DNA of 64,000 nucleotides from Girardinichthys multiradiatus (GCF_021462225.1 NC_061804.1:6680740-6744739); one strand, 5' to 3'; shown: positions 44,651 through 56,583, counted from the stretch's first letter. Notes: generated by a model from the letters alone, not told the origin. Made by a program: numbers and translations.

Positions 44651-46218
44651 CAGGTCCTTCTCAAAATATTAGCATATTGTGATAAAGTTCATTATTTTCC
44701 ATAATGTCATGATGAAAATTTAACATTCATATATTTTAGATTCATTGCACACTAACTGAAATATTTCAGGTCTTTTATTGTCTTAATACGGATGATTTTG
44801 GCATACAGCTCATGAAAACCCAAAATTCCTATCTCACAAAATTAGCATATCATTAAAAGGGTCTCTAAACGAGCTATGAACCTAATCATCTGAATCAACG
44901 AGTTAACTCTAAACACCTGCAAAAGATTCCTGAGGCCTTTAAAACTCCCAGCCTGGTTCATCACTCAAAACCCCAATCATGGGTAAGTCTGCCGACCGGA
45001 CTGCTGTCCAGAAGGCCACTATTGATACCCTCAAGCAAGAGGGTAAGACACAGAAAGAAATTTCTGAACGAATAGGCTGTTCCCAGAGTGCTGTATCAAG
45101 GCAACTCAGTGGGAAGTCTGTGGGAAGGAAAAAGTGTGGCAGAAAACGCTGCACAACGAGAAGAGGTGACCGGACCCTGAGGAAGATTGTGGAGAAGGAC
45201 CGATTCCAGACCTTGGGGGACCTGCGGAAGCAGTGGACTGAGTCTGGAGTAGAAACATCCAGATCCACCGTGCACAGGCGTGTGCAGGAAATGGGCTACA
45301 GGTGCCGCATTCCCCAGACCTGGGCTACAGAGAAGCAGCACTAGACTGTTGCTCAGTGGTCCAAAGTACTTTTTTCGGATGAAAGCAAATTCTGCATGTC
45401 ATTCGGAAATCAAGGTGCCGGAGTCTGGAGGAAGACTGGGGAGAAGGAAATGCCAAAATGCCAGAAGTCCAGTGTCAAGTACCCACAGTCAGTGATGGTG
45501 TGGGGTGCCGTGTCAGCTGCTGGTGTTGGTCCACTGTGTTTTATCAAGGGCAGAGTCAATGCAGCTAGCTATCAGGAGATTTTGGAGCACTTCATGCTTC
45601 CATCTGCTGAAAAGCTTTATGGAGATGAAGATTTCATTTTTCAGCACGACCTGGCACCTGCTCACAGTGCCAAAACCACTGGTAAATGGTTTACTGACCA
45701 TGGTATCACTGTGCTCAATTGGCCTGCCAACTCTCCTGACCTGAACCCCATAGAGAATCTGTGGGATATTGTGAAGAGAACGTTGAGAGACTCAAGACCC
45801 AACACTCTGGATGAGCTAAAGGCCGCTATCGAAGCATCCTGGGCCTCCATAAGACCTCAGCAGTGCCACAGGCTGATTGCCTCCATGCCACGCCGCATTG
45901 AAGCAGTCATTTCTGCAAAAGGATTCCCGACCAAGTATTGAGTGCATAACTGTACATGATTATTTGAAGGTTGACGTTTTTTGTATTAAAAACACTTTTC
46001 TTTTATTGGTCGGATGAAATATGCTAATTTTGTGAGATAGGAATTTTGGGTTTTCATGAGCTGTATGCCAAAATCATCCGTATTAAGACAATGAAAGACC
46101 TGAAATATTTCAGTTAGTGTGCAATGAATCTAAAATATATGAATATTAAATTTTCATTATTACATTATAGAAAATAATTAACTTTATCACAATATGCTAA
46201 TTTTTTGAGAAGGACCTG
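44651..46218 (+). mobile_element. Tc1-like transposon, family A copy 4 (deleted)
   Basis: A 1568-bp element flanked by TA at 44649-44650 and 46219-46220. It has 200-bp inverted repeats at 44651-44850 and 46019-46218. It is 42 bp shorter than copies 2 and 3 because of one internal deletion in the transposase. Orientation is the same as copies 1 and 2 and as the host gene. Confidence 0.96.
44979..45941 (+). pseudogene. Family A Tc1 transposase, copy 4, in-frame deletion and stop
   Basis: Relative to the 334-residue copies, 14 codons (Val114-Leu127, the linker between DNA-binding and catalytic regions) are removed in frame after CRIPQ, at about 45318. Codon 136 (Trp in the others) is TAG at 45342-45344. 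After the stop the frame continues unbroken to 45941 with FSDES-type acid, QHDLAPAHS and NPIENLW intact. An ATG at 45396 lies after the first catalytic Asp, so no internal start would restore the triad. Ser4 and Arg7 also differ. It is inactive. Confidence 0.93.
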
Positions 46219-46219
46219 T

Positions 46220-46756
46220 ACATGCGTCACAAGACAAAAAAGCTCTGTTATGTTTTATATATGGGATTGAATCAGCAGGCAGTTTTCAGTTAAACAAGAC
46301 AAAATGTGTTTTGAGTTCTGTTAATTCAGGAAACAAGAAGTTGGAATTGATCAAATTAGGTTTCATCAGGCCAGAACTTTAGAAAACAAGGAAATGTGAT
46401 TTGGTTTACAAAATTCTGCTTGCAAGTTAGAGTAAGTAAGGAAGAGGATAAAAGGCAATAATACCAGCATATGTTTATTTTAGATGATTAAAACACATAA
46501 ATAAAACAGCATTAACAATGTATTCCTTCCAGAGGTTTTTATAGGCAGTTTAACTGTCTATAGAGGATGGAATGTGATCTCCCTCTGAGTAACTGTCCTG
46601 GGTAGCTTTGGATGCAGTTAAACTGTTTATTTTCCAGGAGACAGATGGATTATAAGAGACTGCTGACAAATAATTATTTTTCAGGTGGAGAGAAGCAGGT
46701 TTTTTTTCTTTCAGATGCATCTGATATGTGTTTATCTATGATGAACAGAGTGTTGT

Positions 46757-46790
<34 letters not shown>

Positions 46791-47920
46791 ATGCGTGAGC
46801 ATTCTTGGCAGGTTGGTTTGCATCATATGGTTAAGACTTTTGCCAACCAAGATGGAATTAAAGGCACATTAATTTCAGCAAGATGTCGGGGATTGAAACG
46901 GAGGCTGCAAAGCAGATGATGGATGGAATCAGATGAGTTCACACAATGTATGTTATGGACGGGATGATGGAGGCCCACATATTTAAGGTTGGCCTGACAA
47001 GTACAGACTGCTTTGGAACCGCCATGAAAGTAGTCAGATGGCGAATAAAAATGTGCCTTCAAATTTCACTCTATCTTTCCATTGACTCGTCAGAATGTGC
47101 TTGACATTTGAGCAGAAGGATTTACAAGCTCCATTTGCCACAGAATTGATCTGTCAAAGGCAGCAGCGAGAAATACTGGGAAAAATACGTGCATTTAAAG
47201 TTTTAGTTTGATTGAGTTTTTTTTTTTTTTTTTCATTCCTAACCATCTGCATGGTTTCGGTAGGTTTACTGTTTTAGCAGAAGAAACTGTGCCTTTGGTC
47301 TCGGTTTTGTTCTCCAAGCTGGGGAAAGAATGAAATTCACCATCAGTCCTGCTGGTCAGACTTAAATAAACTTTATGATTCTATGGAGTTAAGTAATCTC
47401 CCCTCTGACAAAGAAAAGTGAAGAGATTATCTGAGGACACAGCAGTTTTAATTCCCTCATGGTGCATTATGAATTTTGGTAAAAATGATGAGCATCATCA
47501 TTTTTAGAGGAAGCACTGGTTTTTGCCAACAGCTTTATGGCTCCACATGTTAGGAGGGGTTGATTTAATCCTTTTTTTCATCACTCACAGTTGGACTCTG
47601 ACTCTTCAGGCTTACATTCTGTCTAATGACTGCAGTACAGATATAAAAAGGGCTGAAAAGTAAGTAAGAAGTTTTTCTCAGTTAGTGTGAGTCTGTTATG
47701 ATGTAGAGGCCTAAAGGGGAACATCTCAGTCTGCAGCATGTGGCACAGGCAGATGTCTTGCTTCACAGAGATGCCTAATGGTTTTCTTTTGATCTTGCTT
47801 TGTGAGGGCATGTTAGAGGACAGCTTTTCAGTCCATCTCTCAGTTTGCATCAGTAGGTATTAATTTGCTGGAACCCCTCTGAATTAATCAGACAATTTTA
47901 CCATCTTGTTTTCTTTCCAG
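46220..47920. other. Unassigned intron sequence before the second exon
   Basis: Contains a (GT)n microsatellite at about 46758-46788 and a poly(T) run at 47219-47234. No exon other than the one starting at 47921 was recognised. Confidence 0.5.
46758..46788. repeat. (GT)n microsatellite
   Basis: An uninterrupted GT run of about 15 units, followed by GCGCATGCGTGAGC. Confidence 0.92.
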
Positions 47921-48106
47921 AGCACCTCAAAGTGGCCCTAGAGGAGTACATGATACGGCTGCCAAAGGTTCGCATCCTAAGGACAAATAAGAGGGAGGGT
48001 CTGATCAGGACGCGGCTGCTGGGAGCAAACGCCGCTAAAGGGGAGGTCATCACCTTCCTGGATTCTCATTGTGAGGCCAACGTCAACTGGCTGCCCCCTC
48101 TGCTGG
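47921..48106 (+). CDS. galnt10: galnt10-like exon (second in window): DxH metal-binding motif
   Basis: This exon continues the GalNAc-transferase catalytic domain after a 40-kb intron. The acceptor is TTTCTTTCCAG/AG and the donor is CTGG/GTGAGC at 48107. The translation runs [20 protein letters not shown], then [20 protein letters not shown], then [23 protein letters not shown] within FLDSHCE is the DxH motif; in this family its Asp and His bind the Mn2+ that holds UDP-GalNAc. The exon is phase 1 at both ends (186 bp, a multiple of 3). Its last G combines with AC of the next exon to give Asp (LLDRIA). No frame damage is seen, so the gene looks functional here. Confidence 0.95.
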
Positions 48107-48291
48107 GTGAGCAAAGATTCTCAGTATTACAACCATCTCATTGATCTTGATTCACTGACCAAAAATCATGACCTTAAAAAAGAATGTTCAGCAAGGCTGG
48201 TGGAAACCTAATCCAATTGACCTAATTAAGATTGATTTAACTTATTGTTAGTTAAAGAAACTCTAAGTATTTGCTTAGTTTTCATCTTGTT

Positions 48292-48648
48292 TAGAGATGC
48301 ACCAATCAGGCTTTCCTGGTTGTCTGGTTTGCTTTGAGGTTGGACTTGCGGATTCTGATTTAGGCTGATTTTGATTGTTGTTTCCTAAGGACTAGAACAT
48401 ATAAAGAGAAAAACAAGATAAACCCCCATTTATTCAAGCATAGCCTTTATCTGCTTAATGTTCTACACAGAAAAGTGCATGAAACTACCCGATGTTTACT
48501 AATGCATTCATTGACTACATTTGGTGGGAGCTCTTTGTTTTCATGGTTTTAATCACAACGAATAAATAAATTTTTATATTTCTGTACTTGCTAATGACAA
48601 ATCCAGGGGAGATTTCCAAATCTCTGGCTGATTGATTGGTGCATCTTT
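48292..48648. mobile_element. hAT-like miniature element in the intron after exon 2 of the window
   Basis: The left end TAGAGATGCACCAATCAGG and the right end ...CTGATTGATTGGTGCATCTTTC are inverted copies over about 17 bp. The interior is non-coding. The outer bases and any 8-bp flanking duplication could not be fixed. Confidence 0.6.
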
Positions 48649-48774
48649 CATGTTGCCGTATTATTTGTTTTTCTGAATAACTGGTAAAAGAGCCAACAAT
48701 AGGTAATTTTTCCTAATTCTTATGTGGTAAAACTCTGGCTAAGCAACAACAGGACTTCTTGCAAGAGAAATGAC

Positions 48775-48935
48775 TCAAGGTGCTGCAAGGCCCCAGTCAA
48801 AGTTCAGACTTCAACCGGATTGAAGTAGTTGGTGGGACATTAAGAGGGCTGTGCAGAAGCAAATTATTTCAAAGAACAGGAGCAACATTGGAAAGAATAG
48901 CGCACCAAACGTCCTCCACAATGATGACAGACACG
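48775..48935 (+). pseudogene. Tc1-like transposase relic (QQDNDPK family), Glu region
   Basis: The translation VLQGPSQSSDFNRIEVVGGTL corresponds to the block around the catalytic Glu (VLQWPSQSPDLNPIE in the family). The remainder decays after about 50 codons. It is the same family as the relics at 2150 and 15890. Confidence 0.7.
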
Positions 48936-49269
48936 GATAGTCAGAACAACGTCTTGGAGATATTGACTACTCAAACCTCTTCTCATCACCTTTTTATAGT
49001 GTTAGGATTTTCCTTTATATTTGTTTATTCCCTCAGTCTTCTTTTTAAAGCATTAATAGAACTCAAATTTGCTGATATTTGGGGTTTTTAAAGTTTCGTC
49101 TGAGTTTATTAAAATTTGTGTTCTCTAATCAAATCTCTGTTTTCAATCACTTCAATGCCATCTATTTTTCTTTTGATCATTTAATAGCCACTTTTTGGAT
49201 TGTTTTGGCACATGAACTGATTTGTGTAAAAAGTTATTTTTATATTGGCTATTAAAATATGCTGTTGTG

Positions 49270-49318
49270 TTAAAGAAAAGAGAAAGAGAAAAGAAAAGAA
49301 AAGAAAAAGAGAGAAAGT
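49270..49318. repeat. (AAAGA)n purine-rich microsatellite
   Basis: An imperfect run of AAAGA/AAAAG units in the intron between the second and third exons of the window. Confidence 0.85.
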
Positions 49319-49836
49319 GGAACCCTAAACTAAACTGTCTGAGGAAGAGCTGAGGGAGTTTTAAGGCCCTGTCACATTGGATACGCAATTCCTACCTCAA
49401 GGCTTCATCTATTTTTTATTTTGCCAAGAATTTAGATTTTCCAGGCCATGGTAATCCTAAGTGCCTCATTAGAAGGCGAATGGACCTACTTTCTTGTTTC
49501 TAGATGTTTTTTCTCTGATCTGAAACGTAGAAAGGCATAGCAGTTGCCCTCTGATCTGGCGTATACCATCTTCAATAAAATAAATGAACCAAAGGGTGTT
49601 TTTCTTTCTGTAAGAATTGATTCTTTTAAGATTCAATGCTTTATACTCTTTGTATTTATTGTGATTGGGTGTTATCAGCACAGAGACGGCTCTATATCAG
49701 ATCACAGACATCTGCAGTCTGTGAAAAGGAGCAGAGAGCAGGCTTGTCTTTGTTCCTTAAAGCTTTAAAAGCAAAAAGCCAATCTGTTGCCATTAACTGT
49801 CTGCCAACATGTCTGCATCCTTTTATGCCCACTCAG

Positions 49837-50020
49837 ACCGAATAGCCCAGAACAGGAAGACTATCGTGTGCCCGATGATCGACGTCATCGACCACGATAA
49901 CTTTGGCTATGAAACACAGGCGGGCGACGCCATGCGAGGAGCTTTCGACTGGGAAATGTACTACAAACGTATCCCCATCCCTCTGGAGCTTCAGAAGGAC
50001 GACCCCAGTGAGCCGTTTGA
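49837..50020 (+). CDS. galnt10: galnt10-like exon (third in window): central catalytic domain
   Basis: The acceptor is ATGCCCACTCAG/AC and the donor is TTTGA/GTAAGC at 50021. The translation contains [20 protein letters not shown], then [20 protein letters not shown], then [20 protein letters not shown]. The blocks [10 protein letters not shown] and [11 protein letters not shown] are characteristic of the GALNT10/GALNTL6 branch; DRIAQNRK and [13 protein letters not shown] look closer to GALNT10. The exon enters in phase 1 and leaves in phase 2: its final GA plus A of the next exon makes Glu (PFE/SPVMAGG). The intron before it is only 1.7 kb, in contrast to the 40-kb intron further upstream. 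Confidence 0.95.
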
Positions 50021-50979
50021 GTAAGCGGAGTTATTTCAGAAACATCTGACATTTTTTAGGGATATTTCCTGCTGATTAGTTGATTGTGTCATGAATGCAT
50101 ACATCTGTAGGACAAGTGGGGGTGGCAGCCTTTCATCTGGGCTTTTTGTGAGCTCTTCTCTGTTCATGTACACATTCACACTGGCATCCTGCACGGCAGC
50201 TCTTGAAACCCACATCAGACAGCTGATACAGGAAGATGAATCCTTTTACATTTATCTTTTCCAAAATACTGGTGAGCTTTTACGTAGGTTTTCAGAAAGG
50301 ATTGGTGCCAAAATACTGGTATCTATTTTATGAAAAATAGAAAAAAAAAATTCCTGCTGCCTATTAATGTTATTTCTTGCAGCTACAGTCAGTAAATCAG
50401 CTGAAAGCACATAACGCATAACATAGCTGTTTGGGGAGCCAAGTGTTTTCTCTACATTTCTGCACACAAAGTAAATAAAACTAAAAACTTCAAAGTCCTT
50501 ATGTAGCTTTTTTTAATTTATTATAAGATACTGTTAAACTTGGACTAATCAGATAAATAATCAGATAAATGTTAAAATTGGAATTTATGTTTTGATCTGC
50601 GCTGAGTGCAGTTTGGGATTTCTCCAAAGTTTTAGTAGGAGCTTGCTGAAGTTCGTTTTGTAGGTTGCCACAGCTGGGTTTTGTGATGTTGGCTATCATT
50701 TTAGCACTTATGTCACATCTGTCTGATTGTCCACCCATTCATCCAGCCACAGAATATTAAGAGAGAGAGGTGGGGCAAAAACGGTCAAAGGGGGAGAAGG
50801 CTAAAAGAATAGAGGAGAGAAAGACGGATGAGAGAATACAAGATAACACCCTAGAAGATTGCTTCTACAGCTGCAGAAACATATAAGAACAGCAATGTTA
50901 CCGGACGTTCACAGTTCTAATGAATGCAAGATGTATTTACAGCTCAATAACATTTGTAGATCTGTTAACACCTGAATCC

Positions 50980-51842
50980 AAACACCTGTGGGTGTAAGTG
51001 TGAGCGTGCTTGTCTACATAAGGTTTCTCCATAAAAATATGCAACAGAGACAGACACAGAGGAGATCTGAGTCACAGACATCCAAAGGCCCCCAGAGCAC
51101 GAGAACCATGGGAGGATCTCCACCGGGACCACCGCAACCCCACCAGAGAAGAGCAGAGGAGAGCCCCAGGGGAGCCACTCAACACCCACAGTGTAGAGGC
51201 CCCAGGGAGCTGCAGCGACGAGCCAACAGGCACCGGCAGCAGCTGTCTACAGCGGTGCAAATCCAGCCATGGACCCAGAGACCTGAGACCCCAAGGCACA
51301 TCACTCCCAAGCAGAGGCCCAACAGAGCCAAGGGGCCCAGGCCCTGGCAAGAATCCACCGGAAGTAAGCCAGCACACACCAGAGCATCCAGTCCCAGACA
51401 CCGAGAACCACCAATACACTGGCGGATCTCCTCTGTATCTGTCCTGTGTCCAGGGAGGCAGGTCTGTGGCTCCTCACTTGCGCGTACCCATAAAAAGACT
51501 CACACCCACGCATCCAACGTAAAGACACACAACAAAGGACATCATACACTCACTCACAATCCCCATACATACTTTATAAACCAGTTAGGTCCAGGTACTG
51601 ATACCCCAAAGGGGCAACCAGCCCCCGACCCAGGAGTCGGCCCCCTTCTTTCCGGGATGGAGACAGGCAGACCACACCAGCCCAGACTAGTGTCAGCACC
51701 TCCTGAACCCGAACCACTCTGGCCCAGACCCCGACCCCCCTCCGAGACCAACGACCCAACGACCCCTCTCCCCAGCGGGAGGGGGCCACGAACACTATTA
51801 AATTCTAGAATTGACACAGGATATACTGTCTTATTACCATGA
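50980..51842 (+). repeat. GC-rich unclassified repeat with a 284-codon proline-rich frame
   Basis: An abrupt GC-rich island in an AT-rich intron. The plus frame 50988-51842 is open and rich in Pro, Arg, Gln and Thr (such as GGSPPGPPQPHQRRAEE), and several other frames are open too, as expected of C-rich DNA poor in T. There is no recognisable domain and no supported splice sites. Proline-rich predicted proteins of this kind commonly come from interspersed repeats in teleost genomes; I infer a repeat (possibly the 5' part of a retroelement), not a host gene. Confidence 0.45.
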
Positions 51843-52778
51843 CTTCACCTACTTATTTCTGTTCAGTATTTCTGTTCACCCTTCTGGTGAGTAAAAGGTT
51901 TTGCATTTAATAGTTATTTTTTTTGGATTTGACATGTACTTCTCATTGAAATTGTTTTTGCTATTGCATCATTCCTTGGCACAGTTGCCCTTTGATCAAT
52001 GGAAAACAGAGCAAATAAGTTAAACGTTGCAGTTTTCTCAGGCCAAATAACTGCATTTGATGCCAGCTACTCTAGGCCATTTGTCTGTGTTTGGATGCCA
52101 GGGACTATTTAAAAATACAGTAGGTATCATCAGGCAGAGGGTCTGTGCTGGACGATAAGAAACCAAAGAAGAAATAAGCTGCAGAACAATCAGAATCGAT
52201 CCTCATTTGAATTAGTCTGCTCTTCTTGCTCAATGAAATAACCTTCATCAGTGCAAATTCAATTTGACTCGCAAAGATTTCATTTTCTTTCTGAGTGACA
52301 TTGCTATAGCAGAAAATGAGCCTCGATGGGATGGCAAAATCTATCTTGAAGGTGTGTGTGTTTGCATGTGTGTGTGTGTTTGAATGCTTGTGAGGATGAT
52401 TTTATCCATCTTCTTGTCTGTCATTGACTATTTTGTCAATGCACGCACCTGTTGTTTCCATTTTCTGCCTTTCTCTCCTTTTCTCATTCGTTGTTTAGGA
52501 ATGAATATAACCTTCTAGTCTTCCTTCAAGGTCAGCAAACTGAAGTGAAAAATAAAAGCCAGAGCATTACTAATTAAAGCTGAATTGTGAGCAGAAATAT
52601 TAATAGCCCATTGACTTGGATTTTTCTACATCTACAGAAAGTGATACCCCATCCCAGAGTCTATAACCAGAAGTGTTTTAGACCACCAAACCTTTAATTA
52701 AACCAGTGAAAACAGGTTCAAATGTCAATTTCATTTTCTGCTTTCATCTCCAGGGCAGTTTCAGTCAGTGTAAGGATA
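51843..52778. other. Unassigned intron sequence
   Basis: A short GT-rich patch lies at about 52352-52382. Nothing else was recognised. Confidence 0.45.
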
Positions 52779-52780
52779 TA

Positions 52781-53370
52781 CAGGTCCATCTAAATAAATT
52801 AGGATCTAATCAAAAATGTTAATTTTATTTCACTGATTCTATTAAGATGTAAAACCTGTACATATATTCATTAGAAACATAGTTGTATACTTTATTATGG
52901 TCTTTAAATTTTGATGACTCTGGCTTCCACGCTAATGAAGACCCAAAATCCAATTTCTCTGAAAATCAGAATGTTACAATAGAGAAAAAAAAGGATTATT
53001 AATGCTGAAATGTGGGCCAACTGAAAGGTTTGTCCATGTACTGTACACTATATGCACTCAGTACCTGGCCAGGGCTCTTTATGCATGAATTATTGCATAC
53101 GTGCGTCGGGGCCTAGAAGTGATCAGCCTGTGGCTCTACTGAGATGTTAAGCAGGCCCAGGTTGCTTTATTACCAGCCTTTAGCTTGTCTAAATTGTAGG
53201 TTTTGGTGTGTCTCATCTTCCTCCTGACTCTCTATGAAGTGTCCTTTTTCCTTAGCCCAGGTAAGAAGCTTCTGCAATTGCCTCTTTTTCATTTCTTGAT
53301 ATTGTTTTTGGTGGCACTAGAAGCATCGAGTTTAGCTGCGGAGCCTATTTGCTGAGCCTTCATGCCAGCC
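52781..53370 (-). mobile_element. Decayed Tc1-like transposon (family A relative)
   Basis: It begins after TA (52779-52780) with CAGGTCCATCTAAATAAATT, resembling but not identical to family A ends. It continues with the reverse complement of a transposase: 'cagtacctggccagggctct' near 53059 and 'agtgatcagcctgtggctct' near 53118 correspond to the C-terminus, and 'tagcccaggtaagaagcttctgc' near 53253 to the middle. Part of the interior and the right terminus are missing. Confidence 0.75.
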
Positions 53371-53374
53371 AATA

Positions 53375-55825
53375 TTCATTTACTGGAGTTTCATACCGAA
53401 TAATCTCTATGACAACATTCTTTTGAAGAAATTTGAATTTTTCTGGATGTAATGATGCATTCAGCCAAGCTTTTGGTAGAGTAAATGTTTGATACAGTGC
53501 AGGTTTGACTTCCCCAAGTTCTGCTGTTTCCAAACAGGACCCCATAAATGGTGCTAAAATCCCCCTACTTTTGTGCCATTGCAGAGTAAACAGGGTACAG
53601 AACAATCCTGGCAATATCAGCTGAATCTTATTAAAGGTCAAGGAATATAATGTTTATTAATTTTTTTTTTTTTATAAAGTGTTGTGAATATTTTACCTAG
53701 AAGAAAAAGATTGTTGATGTTCCATTTGTGTAATCTTTGACCATTAGTTCCCATATAGCTTTACACAATACAGTCACTTAGCAACAACCCAATCAGCGCT
53801 AAGAGTGGTGACAGGAGGTTGCCTATTTAGCATTTTAGATAAAGAGGAATACAGTTACAGGCATTTTGCTTGGTTTTGAGAAACGTTTTGTTACTTTATA
53901 ACAGATGGAAATTATGTTGTTATCAGGCGTTTCTGCAGTGGACTGCATTTTAGAGTCAGAAATACTTTAACGGAATAACAAAAGAGTGAATTTCAATGAC
54001 AAAACATGAATATTAAAGTTGAAACATGATTTTGAGGCTTAACATTTCCTCCAGGGGAAATTTGCAAATTTTCATTAAGACAGTCTTGTCCTGAACCTAA
54101 TGTTACCCTAGGTTTTTTCTCTTTGTTTGCAGTGTAGCTGAACCTGTTACTGTTAGCCATGCTGTAGCTTGCGGTAAAATTATACTGCCTTGTGAAATGT
54201 AATCGCCGTCTCCCCCAAAGAAACTTTGTTTTCTGCAAAACTCTTGGGAGGTGAAGTGTGTTTGTGTGTTTTTCCCTCCGGTGAGCAAGAGCTAACAATC
54301 TCCACCCCACAAATCAGTGCACACACAGTGTTTCTGCAATGCCTCTGTTAAGCTCACACACTCCACTGAACATGGCCACAGAGTTCACACACACCGCACC
54401 ACTCCTCCTAGTTCCCCTTGCAGCTGGCGTTGTTTACCCTTTGTTGCCTGATGATGAGGAAAGTCTGTCTGGTGCGTTTTGGACCCTAGGGAAGATGTGG
54501 GTTTGTGACACCATTTGATTTCTGTTTCTTTCTTCTGGATGTGACTTTGACAATCGAAAACTTACAAACCCGTTCCTATGCTGCTTTTAAATTAGTAGGT
54601 TAAAAATATAAAAGGAACTGTAGAAACATGAGAGAAAATATGCAATTTGGCCCTAACAGTGTGGTGTCTGGAAGATGCATAGAGATGTTTTGTTCAAACA
54701 AAGGAAGGGGGAAAAGACGGGGAAATTGGAAAATAAACAACGTTTTCAGAAAAAAAATCAGACATGTAGGCGAGACTGATATATACCTAACTTTATCAGA
54801 TCACGGCGTTGTTAAAGGTGGATCTCATCAGTCTTCTGTTTCTTTCTTCTTTTTTAATAAACAAAATTATCTCTGCAGAAAATGAGCTCTCCTGAATGGC
54901 CCTGCTGGTCTGATGTGAGGCTGTTTAAACATTATTTAGCCGAAAGACAAGAGACTGCTTTCACACGGCACTTAGATCTGAGGAACATAAGGTTGTTTAA
55001 ATGAATTCTCATTTGTGCTGGTGGCCTAATTGGTTGTTTTGCCAGGTCTTGGATTCTAATGCAGCTCTGAACAAATTGGTTTAGATATTTGAGCAAACCC
55101 ATTCTATTTAAAGTTATAATTTCAGGTGTTTTTGAAGATTCTCTGATGCTAAAAGTGTTTTATTTTCCATTTGCAATAGAAAGCTGTGTCACTATATACA
55201 AGTGTATACAATGAAATAAATGAATGGCACAAATTTACAATAAATATAAAGAAATACCTTTTTTTATCAGTAGGTATTGCATGCTAAAAATGACAGCTGT
55301 CAAACTTTAAAAACCCTTAAAATCAGGGGCCTGTGCTCATATATAACTTCGGTAAAATCAACTCCTACTTTTTCTGCTGGGTAAAAGGACATATTGATCA
55401 AAATCAGTGACATGATCTCCATCACAAGTATACAAATAATGAAAACTATGGATTTGTTTTCTTTCCAGGTAAATGAAGAAATTAAAAAAAGGTGATATAG
55501 AAAAAAAATGTTTCTAGATTTATTTTCTCTTCATTTGTAATAGAAAAGATTACAAGACACATTGTTCAGAAATGCAGAAAGCTTTTTAAACTTTCATCTA
55601 AGAAGGATGGAAACCACAATTTATTTTCTATGAATCCACTTTAGATAGGAGCTGTGCTATTAGGAAAACACAATATGAAGCAGCACATGGGATTAGCTTA
55701 GTTTTAAAGAAACCATGCATCATATATTGCATACACTCTATAAATCTTTTTTTCTTGTGTCTATCTAACTATTTACCAGCTCCCTTCAGGTGGGTGTTGA
55801 TGTTCTGCTTCATGTGGAGGCGTTC
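53375..55825. other. Unassigned intron sequence
   Basis: No exon or element recognised; short frames lack family motifs. Confidence 0.4.
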
Positions 55826-55828
55826 AGA

Positions 55829-55895
55829 AGTCTTGGTCTTCTTCAGGAGAGCTGGCAGGGTGGAGCAGGAGATGGATGGATGGATGGATTGTGGC
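55829..55895 (+). repeat. RTE-like LINE relic, sense orientation
   Basis: 'Gtcttcttcaggagagctgg' then 'gtggagcaggagatggat' parallels the coding strand of the near-intact LINE near its [16 protein letters not shown] block (the reverse complement of about 18095-18140). An ATGG repeat follows. Very short, so low confidence. Confidence 0.45.
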
Positions 55896-56465
55896 TTCAT
55901 CCACAGAAATAAGGGAGTTGCATGAGTCTGACTTGGTGAAAGTAGAGCTGAGTCCTAGTTATTGAAAGCTTCACCAACAGTCAGGAAAAATGTGTCATGC
56001 ATCCTGAATACAATCGGCTAAAATGAACTCCCTCTGCAGGGTGACCATTTAGGTGCTTGAACTAAAACCTCTGCTCCCCTGCAGTGAAAGTGGTCAACTG
56101 AAGAGATTTTGGTATCTGATAAGGAGGCTTTCCATTTTTTTTCAGATCCATTTCACCGAGAGGAAACTGCAGGGCAGACCCAGAACTCGGTGAAGGGACT
56201 TTATGTCCCTTCTGGCATTAAAACATATACTCGGTTTATTGTAATTGTTTGTACATGGATGCGAAAAATGTTTAGAATTGACAAAGAAAGAAAGAAAAAA
56301 CTATAACATAATCTTTTAAAATATTATCATTTGTTATCCAATGTTTTAAGATCCCAGGATTTCAGATATGACTTCTCTCTCCACTTTTATTCCACTTGCT
56401 CTATGTATTTGTGTTGTTTTATCTGTCTCCAGGTTATCTGACTGTCTGCTGTTTTTATTTTCCAG

Positions 56466-56583
56466 ATCTCCGGTGATGGCAGGTGGACTGTTTGCTGTGG
56501 ACAGGAAGTGGTTCTGGGAGCTGGGAGGATACGACACTGGGCTGGAGATCTGGGGAGGGGAGCAGTATGAGATTTCCTTCAAG
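56466..56583 (+). CDS. galnt10: galnt10-like exon (fourth in window): Gal/GalNAc-T motif
   Basis: The acceptor is TTTTTATTTTCCAG/AT and the donor is TTCAAG/GTATAA at 56584. The translation contains [20 protein letters not shown], then [19 protein letters not shown]. This is the Gal/GalNAc-T motif, including the WGGE block, that helps bind the donor sugar and acceptor peptide in this family. The exon starts in phase 2 and ends in phase 0. It is nearly invariant in the family, so this segment places the gene in the family firmly but discriminates poorly between paralogues. The intron upstream (6.4 kb) carries the GC-rich 51-kb repeat and a decayed Tc1. Confidence 0.95.

Larger units (their letters stand above)
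7966..47920 (+). other. galnt10: About 40-kb intron of the galnt10-like gene
   Basis: This span runs from the GT donor at 7966 to the AG acceptor at 47920. The two flanking exons share a split Glu codon and form a continuous family-typical protein stretch, so no coding exon is missing between them. Most of the recognisable mobile DNA in the window lies here, in both orientations. No other host coding sequence was recognised inside it. Confidence 0.9.

Noticed and set aside
46612..46919. Short frames crossing the (GT)n repeat
   Set aside because: Their Val/Cys runs are microsatellite translation, not protein.
51072..51817. Several minus-strand frames in the GC-rich island
   Set aside because: They are by-products of C-rich sequence poor in T; no domain or repeat-free coding signature.
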